A stretch of DNA of 64,000 nt from Teichococcus vastitatis (GCF_003604215.1 NZ_QXGS01000007.1:62001-126000); one strand, 5' to 3'. Positions 52,433 through 61,898 are shown, numbered from the stretch's first letter. The notes: generated from the letters alone by a model not told the origin. Program-made: numbers and translations.

Positions 52433-54190
52433 ATGGCCGCAGTTCTTCCGCCTCCCGAAACTACCCGCGCCCTGATCGCCCGGCTGTGGCGCCACTACGT
52501 GCGGCACCATCGCAGCGGCATTCTCGCGGCGCTGCTCTGCACGGCGGCGCTGGCCGGCTTCACCGCGCTCTACCCCGTGGTGATCCAGCAGGCCTTCGAC
52601 CTGTTCACCGCGGGCGACGAGCGCATCGTCTGGCTGGTGCCGCCGGTGATCATCGTCATCACCGCGCTGAAATCCGCGGCGCAGTATGGCCAGGCGGTGT
52701 CGGTGCAGGCGGTGGTGCTGCGCGTCATTGAGCGGCTGCAGAACGACCTGTTCCGTGCCTATACCCGCGCCGACCTGGCGCAGGTGGCGCTGGAAGCACC
52801 GGCCCGCGCCGCCGCTCGCTTCACCGCGGACGCCCAGGCGATCCGCGAGGCGCTGACCAAGGCGATCAACGCGCTGGCCGACGGGCTCACGGTGATCGGC
52901 CTCGCCGCCTCGATGATCTGGCTGGACTGGCACATGAGCCTGATCCTGGCCTTCCTGTATCCCATCGCCGTGGTGCCGGTGACGAGGCTCGGCAAGCGCA
53001 TCCGCCGTGCCTCGGGCGGCATGCAGGAGCGGGTGGGGGAAACGGCGGCGATGCTGACGGAAAGCTTCTCCGCCGCCCGCGTGGTGCGCAGCTACGGGCT
53101 GGAGGAACAGGAGGAGCGTCGCGCCGCCGGCGCCTTCGCCGATCTGCGCCGGGCGCTCTCCGGCATTGCCCGGACCCGCTCGAAGCTGGACCCGATCCTG
53201 GAGGCGCTGGGCGGCGTCGCGGTGGCCGGGGTGCTGGCCTTCGTCGGCTGGAAGGTGTCCACCGGGCGCGGCACGGTGGGCGAGTTCACCGGCTTCATCA
53301 CCGCGCTGCTGATGGCAACCCGGCCGATGCGCTCGCTCGGCTCGCTCAACGCGGCCCTGCAGGAGGGCTTCGGCGGCCTGATCCGGGTGTTCGCGGTGAT
53401 CGACCGGCAGCCCGCCATCGCCGCCCCGGCCGGCGCGCGCGACCTGCCGCCGGGACCGGGCCGGGTCCGCTTCGAGGGGGTGGGCTTTCAATACGAGGGT
53501 ACCCAGGCGGCGCTGTCCGGCCTCAGCTTCACCGCCGAGCCGGGGGAAACGGTGGCCCTGGTCGGCCCGTCCGGTGCCGGCAAATCCACCGCGCTCGCGC
53601 TGCTGCCGCGGCTCTATGACGTGACCGCCGGCCGCATCACCCTGGATGGCGCGGATATCCGTGAGGTGTCGCTGGAAAGCCTGCGCGCCGCCATGGCCTA
53701 TGTCGGGCAGGACGCGGTGATCTTCGACGACACGGCGCGGGCCAACATCGCCTGTGGCCGCCCCGGCGCCACCCGGCAGGAGGTGGAGGACGCCGCCCGC
53801 GCCGCCGCCGCCCACGGCTTCATCTCCGCCCTGCCGCAGGGCTACGACACCGTGTTGGGCTCGGGCGGCTCGCGCCTGTCGGGCGGGCAGCGGCAACGCA
53901 TCGCCCTGGCCCGCGCGCTGCTGCGCAACCCGCGCGTGCTGTTGCTGGACGAGGCCACCAGCGCCCTGGATGCCGAGAACGAGGCCGCCATCGGCCGCGC
54001 GCTGGAACGGCTGCGCCACGGCCGCACCACCCTGGTGGTGGCGCACCGCCTCGCCACGGTGAAGGAGGCCGACCGCATCGTGGTGATGGAGGAGGGGCGC
54101 GCCACCGAAAGCGGTCGGCACCCGGAGCTGATGGGCACCGACGGGCTCTATGCCCGGATGGTGCGCACCCAGGCCTTCGCGGTGGAATAA
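52433..54190 (+). CDS. ABC exporter, MsbA/lipid A-type half transporter
   Basis: 585 residues from MAAVLPPPETTRALIARLWR; the open frame extends upstream through the promoter region. The transmembrane domain (six helices, about 25-320) is followed by the ATPase domain: Walker A GPSGAGKST near residue 378, signature LSGGQRQR near 481, Walker B VLLLDEATS near 503, and the H-loop in LVVAHRLATV. It is a homodimeric exporter of the MsbA family; the cargo could be a lipid, peptide or siderophore. The Fur-box-like site upstream would favour an iron-related role but does not prove it. Confidence 0.92.
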   Translation: MAAVLPPPETTRALIARLWRHYVRHHRSGILAALLCTAALAGFTALYPVVIQQAFDLFTAGDERIVWLVPPVIIVITALKSAAQYGQAVSVQAVVLRVIERLQNDLFRAYTRADLAQVALEAPARAAARFTADAQAIREALTKAINALADGLTVIGLAASMIWLDWHMSLILAFLYPIAVVPVTRLGKRIRRASGGMQERVGETAAMLTESFSAARVVRSYGLEEQEERRAAGAFADLRRALSGIARTRSKLDPILEALGGVAVAGVLAFVGWKVSTGRGTVGEFTGFITALLMATRPMRSLGSLNAALQEGFGGLIRVFAVIDRQPAIAAPAGARDLPPGPGRVRFEGVGFQYEGTQAALSGLSFTAEPGETVALVGPSGAGKSTALALLPRLYDVTAGRITLDGADIREVSLESLRAAMAYVGQDAVIFDDTARANIACGRPGATRQEVEDAARAAAAHGFISALPQGYDTVLGSGGSRLSGGQRQRIALARALLRNPRVLLLDEATSALDAENEAAIGRALERLRHGRTTLVVAHRLATVKEADRIVVMEEGRATESGRHPELMGTDGLYARMVRTQAFAVE

Positions 54191-54193
54191 TGG

Positions 54194-54745
54194 TCAGCCT
54201 TTCCCCTGCTGCGCCTGGATGGCGTCCAGCACCGCCTCGGGCGCGATGTCCTTCTGGACCTCGCGCAGTTCCGGATCGCCGGCGACAGGGATGTCGAGGC
54301 GCTCGGCGATGGCCACCACAGTTTCCGCCAGCTTGGTCAGCTCGTGCTCGGTCAGCAGGCTGATCTGCAGGTCCAGGTCGGCGCGCTGGTCGGCCGCCGC
54401 CGCCATGCGGTTCTGGCTGATCAGCACAAAGGTGGACAGAAAGATCGCCTCCACCGAGGCCACCATGGCCAGCACCACGAAGGAAGGGTCGAAGCGTGGC
54501 ACGCCGGGCACCACGCCCAGGTTCACCAGGATCCAGGCAGTGTACAGCGCCAGGTGCAGGTACACGAAGCGCATGCTGCCGGTGAAGCCGGTGATGGCAT
54601 CGGCCACCCGGTCCTGCAGGGTGGCGCGGGCGGCCTGCTGCCGCCGGCGTGCCTCCAGCGCCTTGATGTTGCGGCGGAGCGAATGGCTCAGCCGGTCCGG
54701 CCGCGGCGGCTGGACGGTGGGGCTCGGGGATGTCACGCAACGCAC
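54194..54745 (-). CDS. DUF1003 family membrane protein
   Basis: 183 residues. Two membrane helices (FVYLHLALYTAWILVNLGVV and FVVLAMVASVEAIFLSTFVL) are framed by the DUF1003 pattern: DRVADAITGFTGSMRFVYLH, DPSFVVLAMVASVEAIFLST and SQNRMAAAADQRADLDLQIS, followed by a cytoplasmic helix with EHELTKLAETVVAIAERLD. Function unknown. It ends 3 bp after the convergent ABC exporter stop. Confidence 0.88.
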   Translation of the reverse strand: MRCVTSPSPTVQPPRPDRLSHSLRRNIKALEARRRQQAARATLQDRVADAITGFTGSMRFVYLHLALYTAWILVNLGVVPGVPRFDPSFVVLAMVASVEAIFLSTFVLISQNRMAAAADQRADLDLQISLLTEHELTKLAETVVAIAERLDIPVAGDPELREVQKDIAPEAVLDAIQAQQGKG

Positions 54746-54814
54746 CTCTGCGGGGGTCCCGCTGTTCGGGTCATCACCCGATGAAAGCGGCGCCCCGCGA
54801 TGCAGTTGCCCTGT

Positions 54815-55432
54815 TCAGCGCGGCCGCTGCATGTCGAAGCGGTTCTCCGGCCCGATCGCGGCATAGGCGGAGGGCCCCCCGGCGCGCAGGATCACCCCGG
54901 CGGCGAAGGTGTCGAAGATGCCATCCTTCAGCAGCCGCTTGTCGATGTGGACGCCGACCACCTCGCCGATCACCAGCCAGCCCTGCGCCGGGCGGCCGTC
55001 ATGGCCCTTGAGCTGGAGGATGTCGCTGACCTTGCATTCGAAGGACACCGGGCTCTCCGCCACGCGCGGCACGGCGATGGTGCGCGACGGCACCGGGGTC
55101 AGCCCGGCCAGCTCGAACTCGCTGCGGCCATAGGGAACTGGGGCGCAGGTGGCGTTCATCGCCTCGGCCAGGTCGCGCGTCGCCAGGCTCCAGCCGAACT
55201 CGCCGGTCTCTCGGGCGTTGCGCAGGCTGTCCTTCTCGCCCGTGGAGGAGAAGCCCACGATTGGCGGGTGGTAGCTGAAGGCGTTGAAGAAGCTGTAGGG
55301 CGCCAGGTTCAGCGAGCCGTCGGCGCCGCGCGTCGAGATCCAGCCGATCGGGCGGGGCCCGACCATGGCGTTGAACGGATCATGCGGCAGGCCATGGCCC
55401 TTGGCGGGTTCATAGAAGTGGATGTCGGCCAT
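54815..55432 (-). CDS. Flavin reductase family protein
   Basis: 205 residues. Split-barrel FMN-binding domain: NAMVGPRPIGWISTRGADGS, NLAPYSFFNAFSYHPPIVGF and KDSLRNARETGEFGWSLATR, with VSFECKVSDILQL near the end. Members reduce FMN with NAD(P)H for flavin-dependent monooxygenases, or act as standalone oxidoreductases. The LLM monooxygenase at 59489-60808 needs such a partner, but it is 4 kb away and on the other strand. Same strand as the phosphatase gene, 18 bp downstream of it. Confidence 0.88.
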   Translation of the reverse strand: MADIHFYEPAKGHGLPHDPFNAMVGPRPIGWISTRGADGSLNLAPYSFFNAFSYHPPIVGFSSTGEKDSLRNARETGEFGWSLATRDLAEAMNATCAPVPYGRSEFELAGLTPVPSRTIAVPRVAESPVSFECKVSDILQLKGHDGRPAQGWLVIGEVVGVHIDKRLLKDGIFDTFAAGVILRAGGPSAYAAIGPENRFDMQRPR

Positions 55433-55450
55433 GCCGTCGCTCCCTCGGGT

Positions 55451-56119
55451 TTATTCCCGGCGCAGGATGCCATCCACCAGCCGATCCGCCCAGGCGCGGC
55501 TGCGGAAGGCGCTGCGCAGGGCGTTCTCGTCGTAATCCTCCCGCACCCAGTCGAGGAACGGCTTCGGGCCGTGCGCGCGGGTGAAGCGGGCATAGTCCCG
55601 GAAGAAGGCGTCCAGGATGCCGGTCTTGGAGGAGGAAACATGGCCATGCCGCCAGGAAAGCTGGCGCATCGCCTCCTCCACCGGGCGGCCCTGCAGCATC
55701 AGCCACAGCCCGGCGGCGAGGCCGGTGCGGTCGGCGCCGGATTTGCAATGGATCAGCATCGGCTCCGGCTGGTCGTGGAAGATGCCGGCCAGCCGCAGGA
55801 TGCGGTCCTTGTGTGGCGCACCGCGTGATTCCAGCGGCGCGTCCACATGCTGCAGCCCCAGCGTCGCCGCCATGGCGCGGCCCAGCGCGTCGGAGCCGCA
55901 GGCCTCGCGGTGGCCGCGCAAATTGATGATGGAGCGGATACCCTCTCGCTCGACGGCGAGGCGCATCTGCCGCGGACTCGGATGGTTGGAGCGATAGAGC
56001 CGCCCTTTCTCCACCACGCCCCAGTTGCGCCAGCCGAGGCGCAGCACGGCGTGGTCCATGAACAGGCTGTTGATCCAGGCGGCGCGGCGCCCGGCGGCGG
56101 AGGAAAGGTCGTGCGGCAC
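55451..56119 (-). CDS. Tyrosine/dual-specificity phosphatase family protein
   Basis: 222 residues. The P-loop MLIHCKSGADRTGLAAGLWL holds the Cx5R signature (HCKSGADR) near residue 123, and the general-acid region is probably LRGHREACG or VDAPLESRG. WGVVEKGRLYRSNHPSPRQM is typical of the bacterial DSP-like group acting on phosphotyrosine, phosphoinositides or other phosphates. No signal peptide. It is 52 bp downstream of the Bug/TctC gene on the same strand. Confidence 0.88.
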   Translation of the reverse strand: MPHDLSSAAGRRAAWINSLFMDHAVLRLGWRNWGVVEKGRLYRSNHPSPRQMRLAVEREGIRSIINLRGHREACGSDALGRAMAATLGLQHVDAPLESRGAPHKDRILRLAGIFHDQPEPMLIHCKSGADRTGLAAGLWLMLQGRPVEEAMRQLSWRHGHVSSSKTGILDAFFRDYARFTRAHGPKPFLDWVREDYDENALRSAFRSRAWADRLVDGILRRE

Positions 56120-56171
56120 CGTTCCGGTATGGCGGGGCGGCGGCGCCCCCGCAAGGAGGGCGCCGTCCGCC

Positions 56172-57146
56172 TCAATCGGCGCGGGCGCCGGATTTGCGCA
56201 CCGCTTCCTGCCAGAGCGGGCGTTCCGCCTTGCCGCGGGCCGCGGCGTCCTCCGGCGTGGACCAGAGCGGCGTGCCGCCGGCCTGCAGGAAGCGGCTCTT
56301 GACCGCCTCGTCGGAGGCGATCTGGCGCAGCGCCGCGTTCATCCGGTCGATCACCGGGCGCGGCGTGCCGGCCGGCGCCACGAAGGCGCCCCAGGAGGTG
56401 ATCACGAAATCCTCCATCCCCGCCTCGGCCATGGTGGGCACGTCCGGCAGGGTCGGCCAACGCTGCGCGCCGGTCACCGCCAGCGCGCGCATGCGCCCTT
56501 CCTGGATCACCGGCACGTAGGAGGCGAGATTGTCGATGGCGAAGGTCACGTCGCCCGACAGCATGGCCGGAATGGTCTGCGCCGCGCCGCGGAATGGCAC
56601 GTGCGTGGCGTCCAGCTTCAGGCGGTCGCGGAAGATCTCGCCCGACAGGTGCGGCGTGGTGCCGACGCCCGGCGAGCCGTAGGACACGAGGCCGCGCTTC
56701 TGCCGCGCCCAGGCGATGAAATCCTGCAGCGTGGTGGCGGGCACGTGCTGCGTCGCCACCACCACGACGTTGGGGAATTCCCAGGTCAGCGACACCGGCT
56801 GGAAATCGCGGTCGATGTCCCAGGACATGTCGCGGTACAGGAACTGGTTGATCGCGAAATGGCCGATGGTGGCGGCGCCGAAGGTGTAGCCGTCGGGCGC
56901 CGATTTCGCGACCGCGTCCATGCCGATATTGCCGCCGGCGCCTGGCCGGTTCTCCACCACAAAGGTCTGGCCCAGCGATTGCTGCAGCCTTTCGCAGATC
57001 AGCCGGGTCAGCAGATCGGTGGAGCCGGCCGGCGGGTAGGGCACGATCATGCGCACCGGCCGGGTCGGCCAGGCGGGCTGGGCACGGGCGCCCGACAGGG
57101 CCGGCAGGCTGAGCGAGGCGGCAATCAGGCCGCGGCGTGTGGCCAT
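56172..57146 (-). CDS. Bug/TctC family periplasmic binding protein
   Basis: 324 residues from MATRRGLIAASLSLPALSGA, a Tat/Sec-type signal ending SGARAQ. Mature fold: WPTRPVRMIVPYPPAGSTDL, VENRPGAGGNIGMDAVAKSA, PDGYTFG, THVPFRGAAQTIPAMLSGDV and LPDVPTMAEAG. Bug proteins bind carboxylates or other small ligands for tripartite tricarboxylate transporters or signalling. No TctA/TctB gene is in the window. It lies downstream of the TauD gene on the same strand. Confidence 0.93.
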   Translation of the reverse strand: MATRRGLIAASLSLPALSGARAQPAWPTRPVRMIVPYPPAGSTDLLTRLICERLQQSLGQTFVVENRPGAGGNIGMDAVAKSAPDGYTFGAATIGHFAINQFLYRDMSWDIDRDFQPVSLTWEFPNVVVVATQHVPATTLQDFIAWARQKRGLVSYGSPGVGTTPHLSGEIFRDRLKLDATHVPFRGAAQTIPAMLSGDVTFAIDNLASYVPVIQEGRMRALAVTGAQRWPTLPDVPTMAEAGMEDFVITSWGAFVAPAGTPRPVIDRMNAALRQIASDEAVKSRFLQAGGTPLWSTPEDAAARGKAERPLWQEAVRKSGARAD

Positions 57147-57261
57147 GGGCGGTATCCTCCGACGTTTTTTGTTGTGGGGGGGAGCATGGCGGAATCCGGC
57201 ACCGCCGGCCAGCCTCCGCCCGGACAACAGGCTGCGGGGTCCGGGCCAGACGCCGGAGGTG

Positions 57262-58305
57262 CTACCCGGCGGAGGCAGGGGCCGGCGCCGCGCCGGCCTC
57301 GGGGCGATAGGGGATGCCCTCGTGCTCGCCGAAATCTTCGGCCAGCGGCCAGGCTTCGCGGAAGGATAGCCACAGCCGCACCATCAGCCGCTTGCGCGGG
57401 GCTTCCGGCCAGTCCTCGAAGGCGGTGCGGGCATGCGCGGTGCGGTAGTTGTTGCAGAACTGCATATCGCCGGGCCGCAGCATCATGTCGAGCCGGAAGT
57501 CAGGATCCTCAGTCAGCGCCGTCATCAGGTCGAGCGCCTCCCGCTCGGCCGGCGTCACGGACACGCCCCGCGTTTCCGCCAGGTCGATGGCGCGGCGGAT
57601 GAAGCGGCAGCTGACCACCCCGTCCGTTTCACTGAACACCGGGATGCGGGCGGCCGAGACGCCGCGCGGATTGTCCGCCGCCTCGCGCTCCCCGTAATGG
57701 AAGCCGCGATAAAGCAGCGGCAGCAGGTCGGGGCGGCGGCGCAGGATCTCGTCGTGAATGGCGGCGGTGCTGACCACGCTGCTTTCGCCGCCCTGCATGG
57801 CGGCGCGCTGGCACAGCAGGCCCACCAGGTTGCAGCGATCGGTGTGGAAGGTCAGGTCCGCCTTGGTCTGGTAGCCGCGGGTGTTCGCCATGGCATGGGT
57901 GCGGCCCTGGTCGAACACGTGCCCGAGCAACTGGCCATGCGCGTTCTGCGACACGGCGCGGCCCAGATGCGTGCCGATGCCCCAGAACAGGATCTCCCGC
58001 TCCGCCTCGTCGAAGCGCTCCGCCGGCAGGCCGCGCAGCAGAAAGAAGCCGCGGCCATCTCTCGCCTCGGACAGCAGCCCGTCCAGCGTGGCAGCGAGGC
58101 GGGGCAGCGGGAAATCCTCCCGCGTGATCCGTGGCGGCGTCAGGCCACGCGCCTGCACGGCGGCCAGGGCGGCGGCGAGTTCCTCGACCGCCCCGGCGGA
58201 CAGCGTGTGCTGCCAGGCGGTTGTGTTCCGCAGATCGCGACCGAGCCAGGCGGCGGCGCCGCCCACGGGATGGCCCACGGGGCGGAAAGAGGGGGAGGAG
58301 GCCAT
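57262..58305 (-). CDS. TauD/TfdA family Fe(II)/2-oxoglutarate dioxygenase
   Basis: 347 residues. The metal triad is visible: HxD in LTFHTDRCNLVGLLC (H near 153, D near 155) and the distal His in NNYRTAHARTAFEDWPEAPR, followed by the 2-oxoglutarate-binding Arg in RLMVRLWLS. GRGFFLLRGLPAERF at the N-terminal side is typical of TauD-like proteins. It hydroxylates or cleaves a small substrate (sulfonate, aryloxy acid or similar); which one is unknown. The gene is read away from the ATCGTG-repeat region. Confidence 0.92.
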   Translation of the reverse strand: MASSPSFRPVGHPVGGAAAWLGRDLRNTTAWQHTLSAGAVEELAAALAAVQARGLTPPRITREDFPLPRLAATLDGLLSEARDGRGFFLLRGLPAERFDEAEREILFWGIGTHLGRAVSQNAHGQLLGHVFDQGRTHAMANTRGYQTKADLTFHTDRCNLVGLLCQRAAMQGGESSVVSTAAIHDEILRRRPDLLPLLYRGFHYGEREAADNPRGVSAARIPVFSETDGVVSCRFIRRAIDLAETRGVSVTPAEREALDLMTALTEDPDFRLDMMLRPGDMQFCNNYRTAHARTAFEDWPEAPRKRLMVRLWLSFREAWPLAEDFGEHEGIPYRPEAGAAPAPASAG

Positions 58306-58340
58306 GAGAGGGTTCCGGCGCTGCTGATTGCATCGGCATC

Positions 58341-58432
58341 ATCGTGAAATGAATTGACCCACGCAACGCCCCTTCTGCATAAGCCAATTTCAGTCGTGCA
58401 TCACGATGATGCGCGACATGGTATCGTGAAAT
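58341..58432. promoter_or_regulatory. Operator-like ATCGTG repeats in the divergent region
   Basis: ATCGTGAAAT occurs twice as a direct repeat (58341-58350 and 58423-58432). Between them is the inverted repeat GCATCA-CGA-TGATGC (58398-58412), whose ATCACGAT contains the same core on the other strand. The 133-bp region separates the TauD gene (minus) from the second Bug gene (plus). It looks like sites for one regulator of both units; no regulator gene adjoins it. Confidence 0.55.
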
Positions 58433-58438
58433 AGCCTG

Positions 58439-59470
58439 ATGGTGGACCCCATGCGCGAGCACAACCCTGGCAGCCCTTCTGTTTCCCGGCGCCGCGCCGC
58501 CTGTCTGATGGGACTGGCCATGGTGTTGCCGCTGCTGGCGGAAACGGCGGAAGTGCGCCCGGCACAGGCGGCCGCAGGCTTTCCGCAGGGCCCCGTCACC
58601 CTGCTGGTGCCATTTCCACCTGGCGGTGGCGTGGATATTATTGCCCGCGCCGTGGCCGAGCGGATGGGGCCGATCCTCGGCACCACCATCGTGGTGGACA
58701 ACAAGCCGGGCGGCTCGACCTCGGTGGCGGCGGCCCAGGTGGCCCGCAGCGCGCCGGATGGCCAGACGCTGCTGATCGGCACGCCCGCCAGCTCCATCAA
58801 CCCGGTGTTCCAGCCGCATTTGCCGCCGGGCGACACGCGCACCGTGCTGGCGCCGGTGGGCCGGGTGGCGACGCTGCCCTATGTGCTGGTGGCCGGACCG
58901 GCCCTGCCGGTGGAGGATGTCGGTGAGCTGGTGGCCTGGGCGAAGCGCCACCCGGCCGCTCTGAACTTGGCCAATTCCGGCGCCGTCACCGCGCCGCGCC
59001 TGGCCGGGGACCTGCTGGCGCACCAGGCCGGCATCAGCCTGACCCATGTGCCCTACAAGGGCGGCGCGGCGGCGGCGCTCGACATCACCGGCGGCCGCGT
59101 CCACGCCTCCTTCGCGCAGACGCTGGAAGCCCTGCCGATGCTGCGCAGCGGCGCGCGGGCGCTGGCGGTCAGCGGCCTGCACCGCAGCCCGGTGCTGCCC
59201 GACGTGCCGGCCCTGGCGGAGGTCCTGCCGGGCTTCGATGTCACAAGTTGGAATGGGCTATTCGCCCCGGCGGGCACTCCGGCCCCGGTGATCGCCCGGC
59301 TGAACGCCGCCCTCAACGAGGCGATCGCCGACCCTGCCTTGCGCGCCCGCTTCGCCGCCGAAGGGGTGGAGTTCGTCGGCGGCGCGCCGGAAGCGCTGGG
59401 CGCGCATCTGGATGCCGAGATCGGCAAGTGGACCCGGCTGCGGGACGGCGCCAATCTGCAGCTCGATTGA
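58439..59470 (+). CDS. Bug/TctC family periplasmic binding protein
   Basis: 343 residues from MVDPMREHNPG; ATG 58451 is an alternative. A signal peptide (VSRRRAACLMGLAMVLPLLA) precedes the Bug fold: FPQGPVTLLVPFPPGGGVDI, VDNKPGGSTSVAAAQVARSA, PDGQTLLIGTP, THVPYKGGAAAALDITGGRV and LPDVPALAEVLPG. Paralogous to the protein at 56172-57146 but divergent in sequence. It is 18 bp upstream of the LLM monooxygenase gene and probably co-transcribed with it. Confidence 0.93.
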   Translation: MVDPMREHNPGSPSVSRRRAACLMGLAMVLPLLAETAEVRPAQAAAGFPQGPVTLLVPFPPGGGVDIIARAVAERMGPILGTTIVVDNKPGGSTSVAAAQVARSAPDGQTLLIGTPASSINPVFQPHLPPGDTRTVLAPVGRVATLPYVLVAGPALPVEDVGELVAWAKRHPAALNLANSGAVTAPRLAGDLLAHQAGISLTHVPYKGGAAAALDITGGRVHASFAQTLEALPMLRSGARALAVSGLHRSPVLPDVPALAEVLPGFDVTSWNGLFAPAGTPAPVIARLNAALNEAIADPALRARFAAEGVEFVGGAPEALGAHLDAEIGKWTRLRDGANLQLD

Positions 59471-59488
59471 GCCGCCGGGAGCGAAGAC

Positions 59489-60808
59489 ATGTCCGCCACA
59501 CCCATGCGCCTGGGCCTGTTCCTGCAGGGCGCCGGCCACCACGTCGCCGGCTGGCGCCACCCCGAGGCCGAATCGGGCGGCGAGAACCTGCCGCTAATCC
59601 AGCGCATCGCCGCCACCGCCGAGGCCGGCAAGTTCGACCTGTTGTTCCTGGCCGACGGCCTGACCACCGGCGCCGATGCCCATCCGTCCACCGTGGCGCG
59701 GTTCGAGCCGCTGTCGCTGCTCTCCGCGCTGGCGATGTCCACCAAGCGGATCGGCCTCGCCGCCACCGCCTCGACCACCTATGGCGAGCCGTTCCACACC
59801 GCGCGCGTCTTCGCCTCGCTGGACCACATCTCGGGTGGGCGTGCGGCCTGGAACGCGGTGACCACCTCCTATGCCCGCTCCGCCGCGAACTTCACCCGCG
59901 GCGAGCACCCGTCGCATGATGAGCGCTATGCCATCGCCGAGGAATATCTCGAGGTGGTGCGCGGGCTGTGGGACAGCTTTGCCGACGATGCCTTCCTGAA
60001 GGACAAGGCCAGCGGCACCTATGTCCGGCCGGACGCCATCCACACGCTGAACCATGAGGGCCGCTATTTCTCGGTAAAGGGGCCGCTCAACGTGTCCCGC
60101 CCGCCGCAGGGGCATCCGGTGGTGATCCAGGCCGGCTCCTCGGCGCCCGGGCAGCGACTTGCCGCGCGCTCGGCCGACATGGTGTTCACCGCGCAGCAGA
60201 CGCTGGAGGAGGGCACCGCCTTCACCCAGGGGCTGAAGCGGCAGGTGCGCGAGGCCGGGCGCAACCCCGACCACCTGCTGGTGCTGCCCGGGGTCTGCCC
60301 GGTGATCGGCGGCACCGAGGCCGAGGCGCGGGCGCTCTACGCCGAGCTGCAGGGCGGCATCGATCCGGCGGCGGCGATTCGGCTGCTGTCAGACCGGCTC
60401 GGCCACGACATCTCGGGCTATGATCTCGACGGCGCGCTGCCGGACCTGCCGGCATCGGACCAGATCCAGAGCCGCGCCAAGCTGCTGACCGACCTCGCCC
60501 GCAAGCAGAAGCTGACCCTTCGCGAGCTTTATTATCTAGTGGCCGGGGCGCGTGGCCACCGCATCGTCTGGGGCACGCCGGAGCAGATCGCGGATGCACT
60601 GGAGGAATGGTTCCGCGCCGGCGCGGCCGATGGCTTCAACATCATGCCGCCCTTCTTCCCCACCCAGTTCGAGCGCTTCGTGGAGGACGTGCTGCCCATC
60701 CTGCGCCGCCGTGGCCTGTTCCGCAGCGACTATGAGGGCCGGACGCTGCGCGAGAACCTCGGGCTGCCGCGGCCGGAGAACCGCTTCTTCGCCAAGCAGG
60801 CCGCCTGA
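59489..60808 (+). CDS. LLM class flavin-dependent monooxygenase (NtaA/SnaA/DszA group)
   Basis: 439 residues, start supported by GGGAGCGAAG. Bacterial luciferase-like TIM barrel: MRLGLFLQGAGHHVAGWRHP, KFDLLFLADGLTT, LDHISGGRAAWNAVTTSYAR (a group signature), GHPVVIQAGSSAPGQRLAAR and GTPEQIADALEEWFRAGAAD. These enzymes use FMNH2 from a separate reductase to attack C-N, C-S or thioether bonds (nitrilotriacetate, sulfones, sulfonates). Substrate unknown. It forms an operon with the Bug gene. Confidence 0.93.
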   Translation: MSATPMRLGLFLQGAGHHVAGWRHPEAESGGENLPLIQRIAATAEAGKFDLLFLADGLTTGADAHPSTVARFEPLSLLSALAMSTKRIGLAATASTTYGEPFHTARVFASLDHISGGRAAWNAVTTSYARSAANFTRGEHPSHDERYAIAEEYLEVVRGLWDSFADDAFLKDKASGTYVRPDAIHTLNHEGRYFSVKGPLNVSRPPQGHPVVIQAGSSAPGQRLAARSADMVFTAQQTLEEGTAFTQGLKRQVREAGRNPDHLLVLPGVCPVIGGTEAEARALYAELQGGIDPAAAIRLLSDRLGHDISGYDLDGALPDLPASDQIQSRAKLLTDLARKQKLTLRELYYLVAGARGHRIVWGTPEQIADALEEWFRAGAADGFNIMPPFFPTQFERFVEDVLPILRRRGLFRSDYEGRTLRENLGLPRPENRFFAKQAA

Positions 60809-60892
60809 CGGGCCGGGTGCGGCTCCGCCCACCGGGCCTCCACCGGGCCGCGGCTGCCTCGGGGCGCCGGGCGGCGGCGCGGCCGCCGTCGC

Positions 60893-61786
60893 TCAGGGCC
60901 AGCGGACCTCGGGCGGCATCGACATCAGGATCGCCTCCACATTGCCGCCGGTTTTCAGCCCGAACAGCGTGCCGCGGTCGTGCAGCAGGTTGAACTCGAC
61001 GTAGCGCCCGCGGCGGACCAGCTGGTGCTCGCGCTCCGCCGCGGTCCAGGGCTCGTGCATGCGGCGGCGGATGATGGCGGGATAGGCGGCCAAGAAGGCC
61101 TCGCCCACGTCCCGGGTAAAGGCGAAGTGATCGTCGAGCCCGGCGCCATCCGGCTCCTCGCGGCCGAGCCAGTCATAGAAGATGCCGCCCAGCCCCCGCG
61201 GCTCGTTGCGGTGCGGCAGAAAGAAGTATTCGTCGCACCAGGCCTTGAAGCGCGGGTAATAGGCCGGGTTGTGCCGGTCGCAGGCGGCCTGGAAGGCGGC
61301 GTGGAAGCTCCGGCCATCGGCCAGCGACTCGGGGGCATCCATCCGCATCGGCGTCAGGTCGCCGCCGCCGCCGAACCAGGATCGCGTAGTGGTGATGAAG
61401 CGGGTGTTCATGTGCGCCGCCGGCACGCGAGGGGATTGCATATGGGCCACCAGCGACACGCCGGTGGCCAGGAAGCGGGGGTCCTCCTCGGCGCCGGGGA
61501 TCTGGCGGCGGAACTCCGGGCTGAACTCGCCCCACACCGTGGAGACGTTGACGCCCACCTTCTCGAACACACGTCCCTTCATCACCGACATGACCCCGCC
61601 GCCGCCGCCGTCCCGGTGCCAGGCGCTGCGCTCGAAGCGGCCAGGCGCAAGCGTCGCGTGCGGCCCCTCCGACAGGGCGTCCTCGATGTCTTCGAAGGCG
61701 GCACAGAGGCGGTCCCGCAGCGACTCGAACCAGGCGCGGGCCGGGGCGACCAGGCGGTGGTCGGCGGGGGCGGGGGTCTCGGGCAT
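60893..61786 (-). CDS. hemF: Oxygen-dependent coproporphyrinogen III oxidase
   Basis: 297 residues from [20 protein letters not shown]. It makes protoporphyrinogen IX from coproporphyrinogen III in heme synthesis. Signature stretches are [56 protein letters not shown] and [20 protein letters not shown], including the conserved His/Asp/Arg of the active site. Convergent with the LLM gene, and divergent from petA. Aerobic heme synthesis next to the bc1 operon fits a respiratory, aerobic organism. Confidence 0.96.
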   Translation of the reverse strand: MPETPAPADHRLVAPARAWFESLRDRLCAAFEDIEDALSEGPHATLAPGRFERSAWHRDGGGGGVMSVMKGRVFEKVGVNVSTVWGEFSPEFRRQIPGAEEDPRFLATGVSLVAHMQSPRVPAAHMNTRFITTTRSWFGGGGDLTPMRMDAPESLADGRSFHAAFQAACDRHNPAYYPRFKAWCDEYFFLPHRNEPRGLGGIFYDWLGREEPDGAGLDDHFAFTRDVGEAFLAAYPAIIRRRMHEPWTAAEREHQLVRRGRYVEFNLLHDRGTLFGLKTGGNVEAILMSMPPEVRWP

Positions 61787-61898
61787 GATGGTCCTCGCGC
61801 AGTGGGCAAACGGGCGCGCGGCGGGGGCTAGCCCGGGCATGGCGTCATCGCAAGGCGACGGAAACGCTGCATTGCGGCATGCGGGGCGCGGGCGGTGA

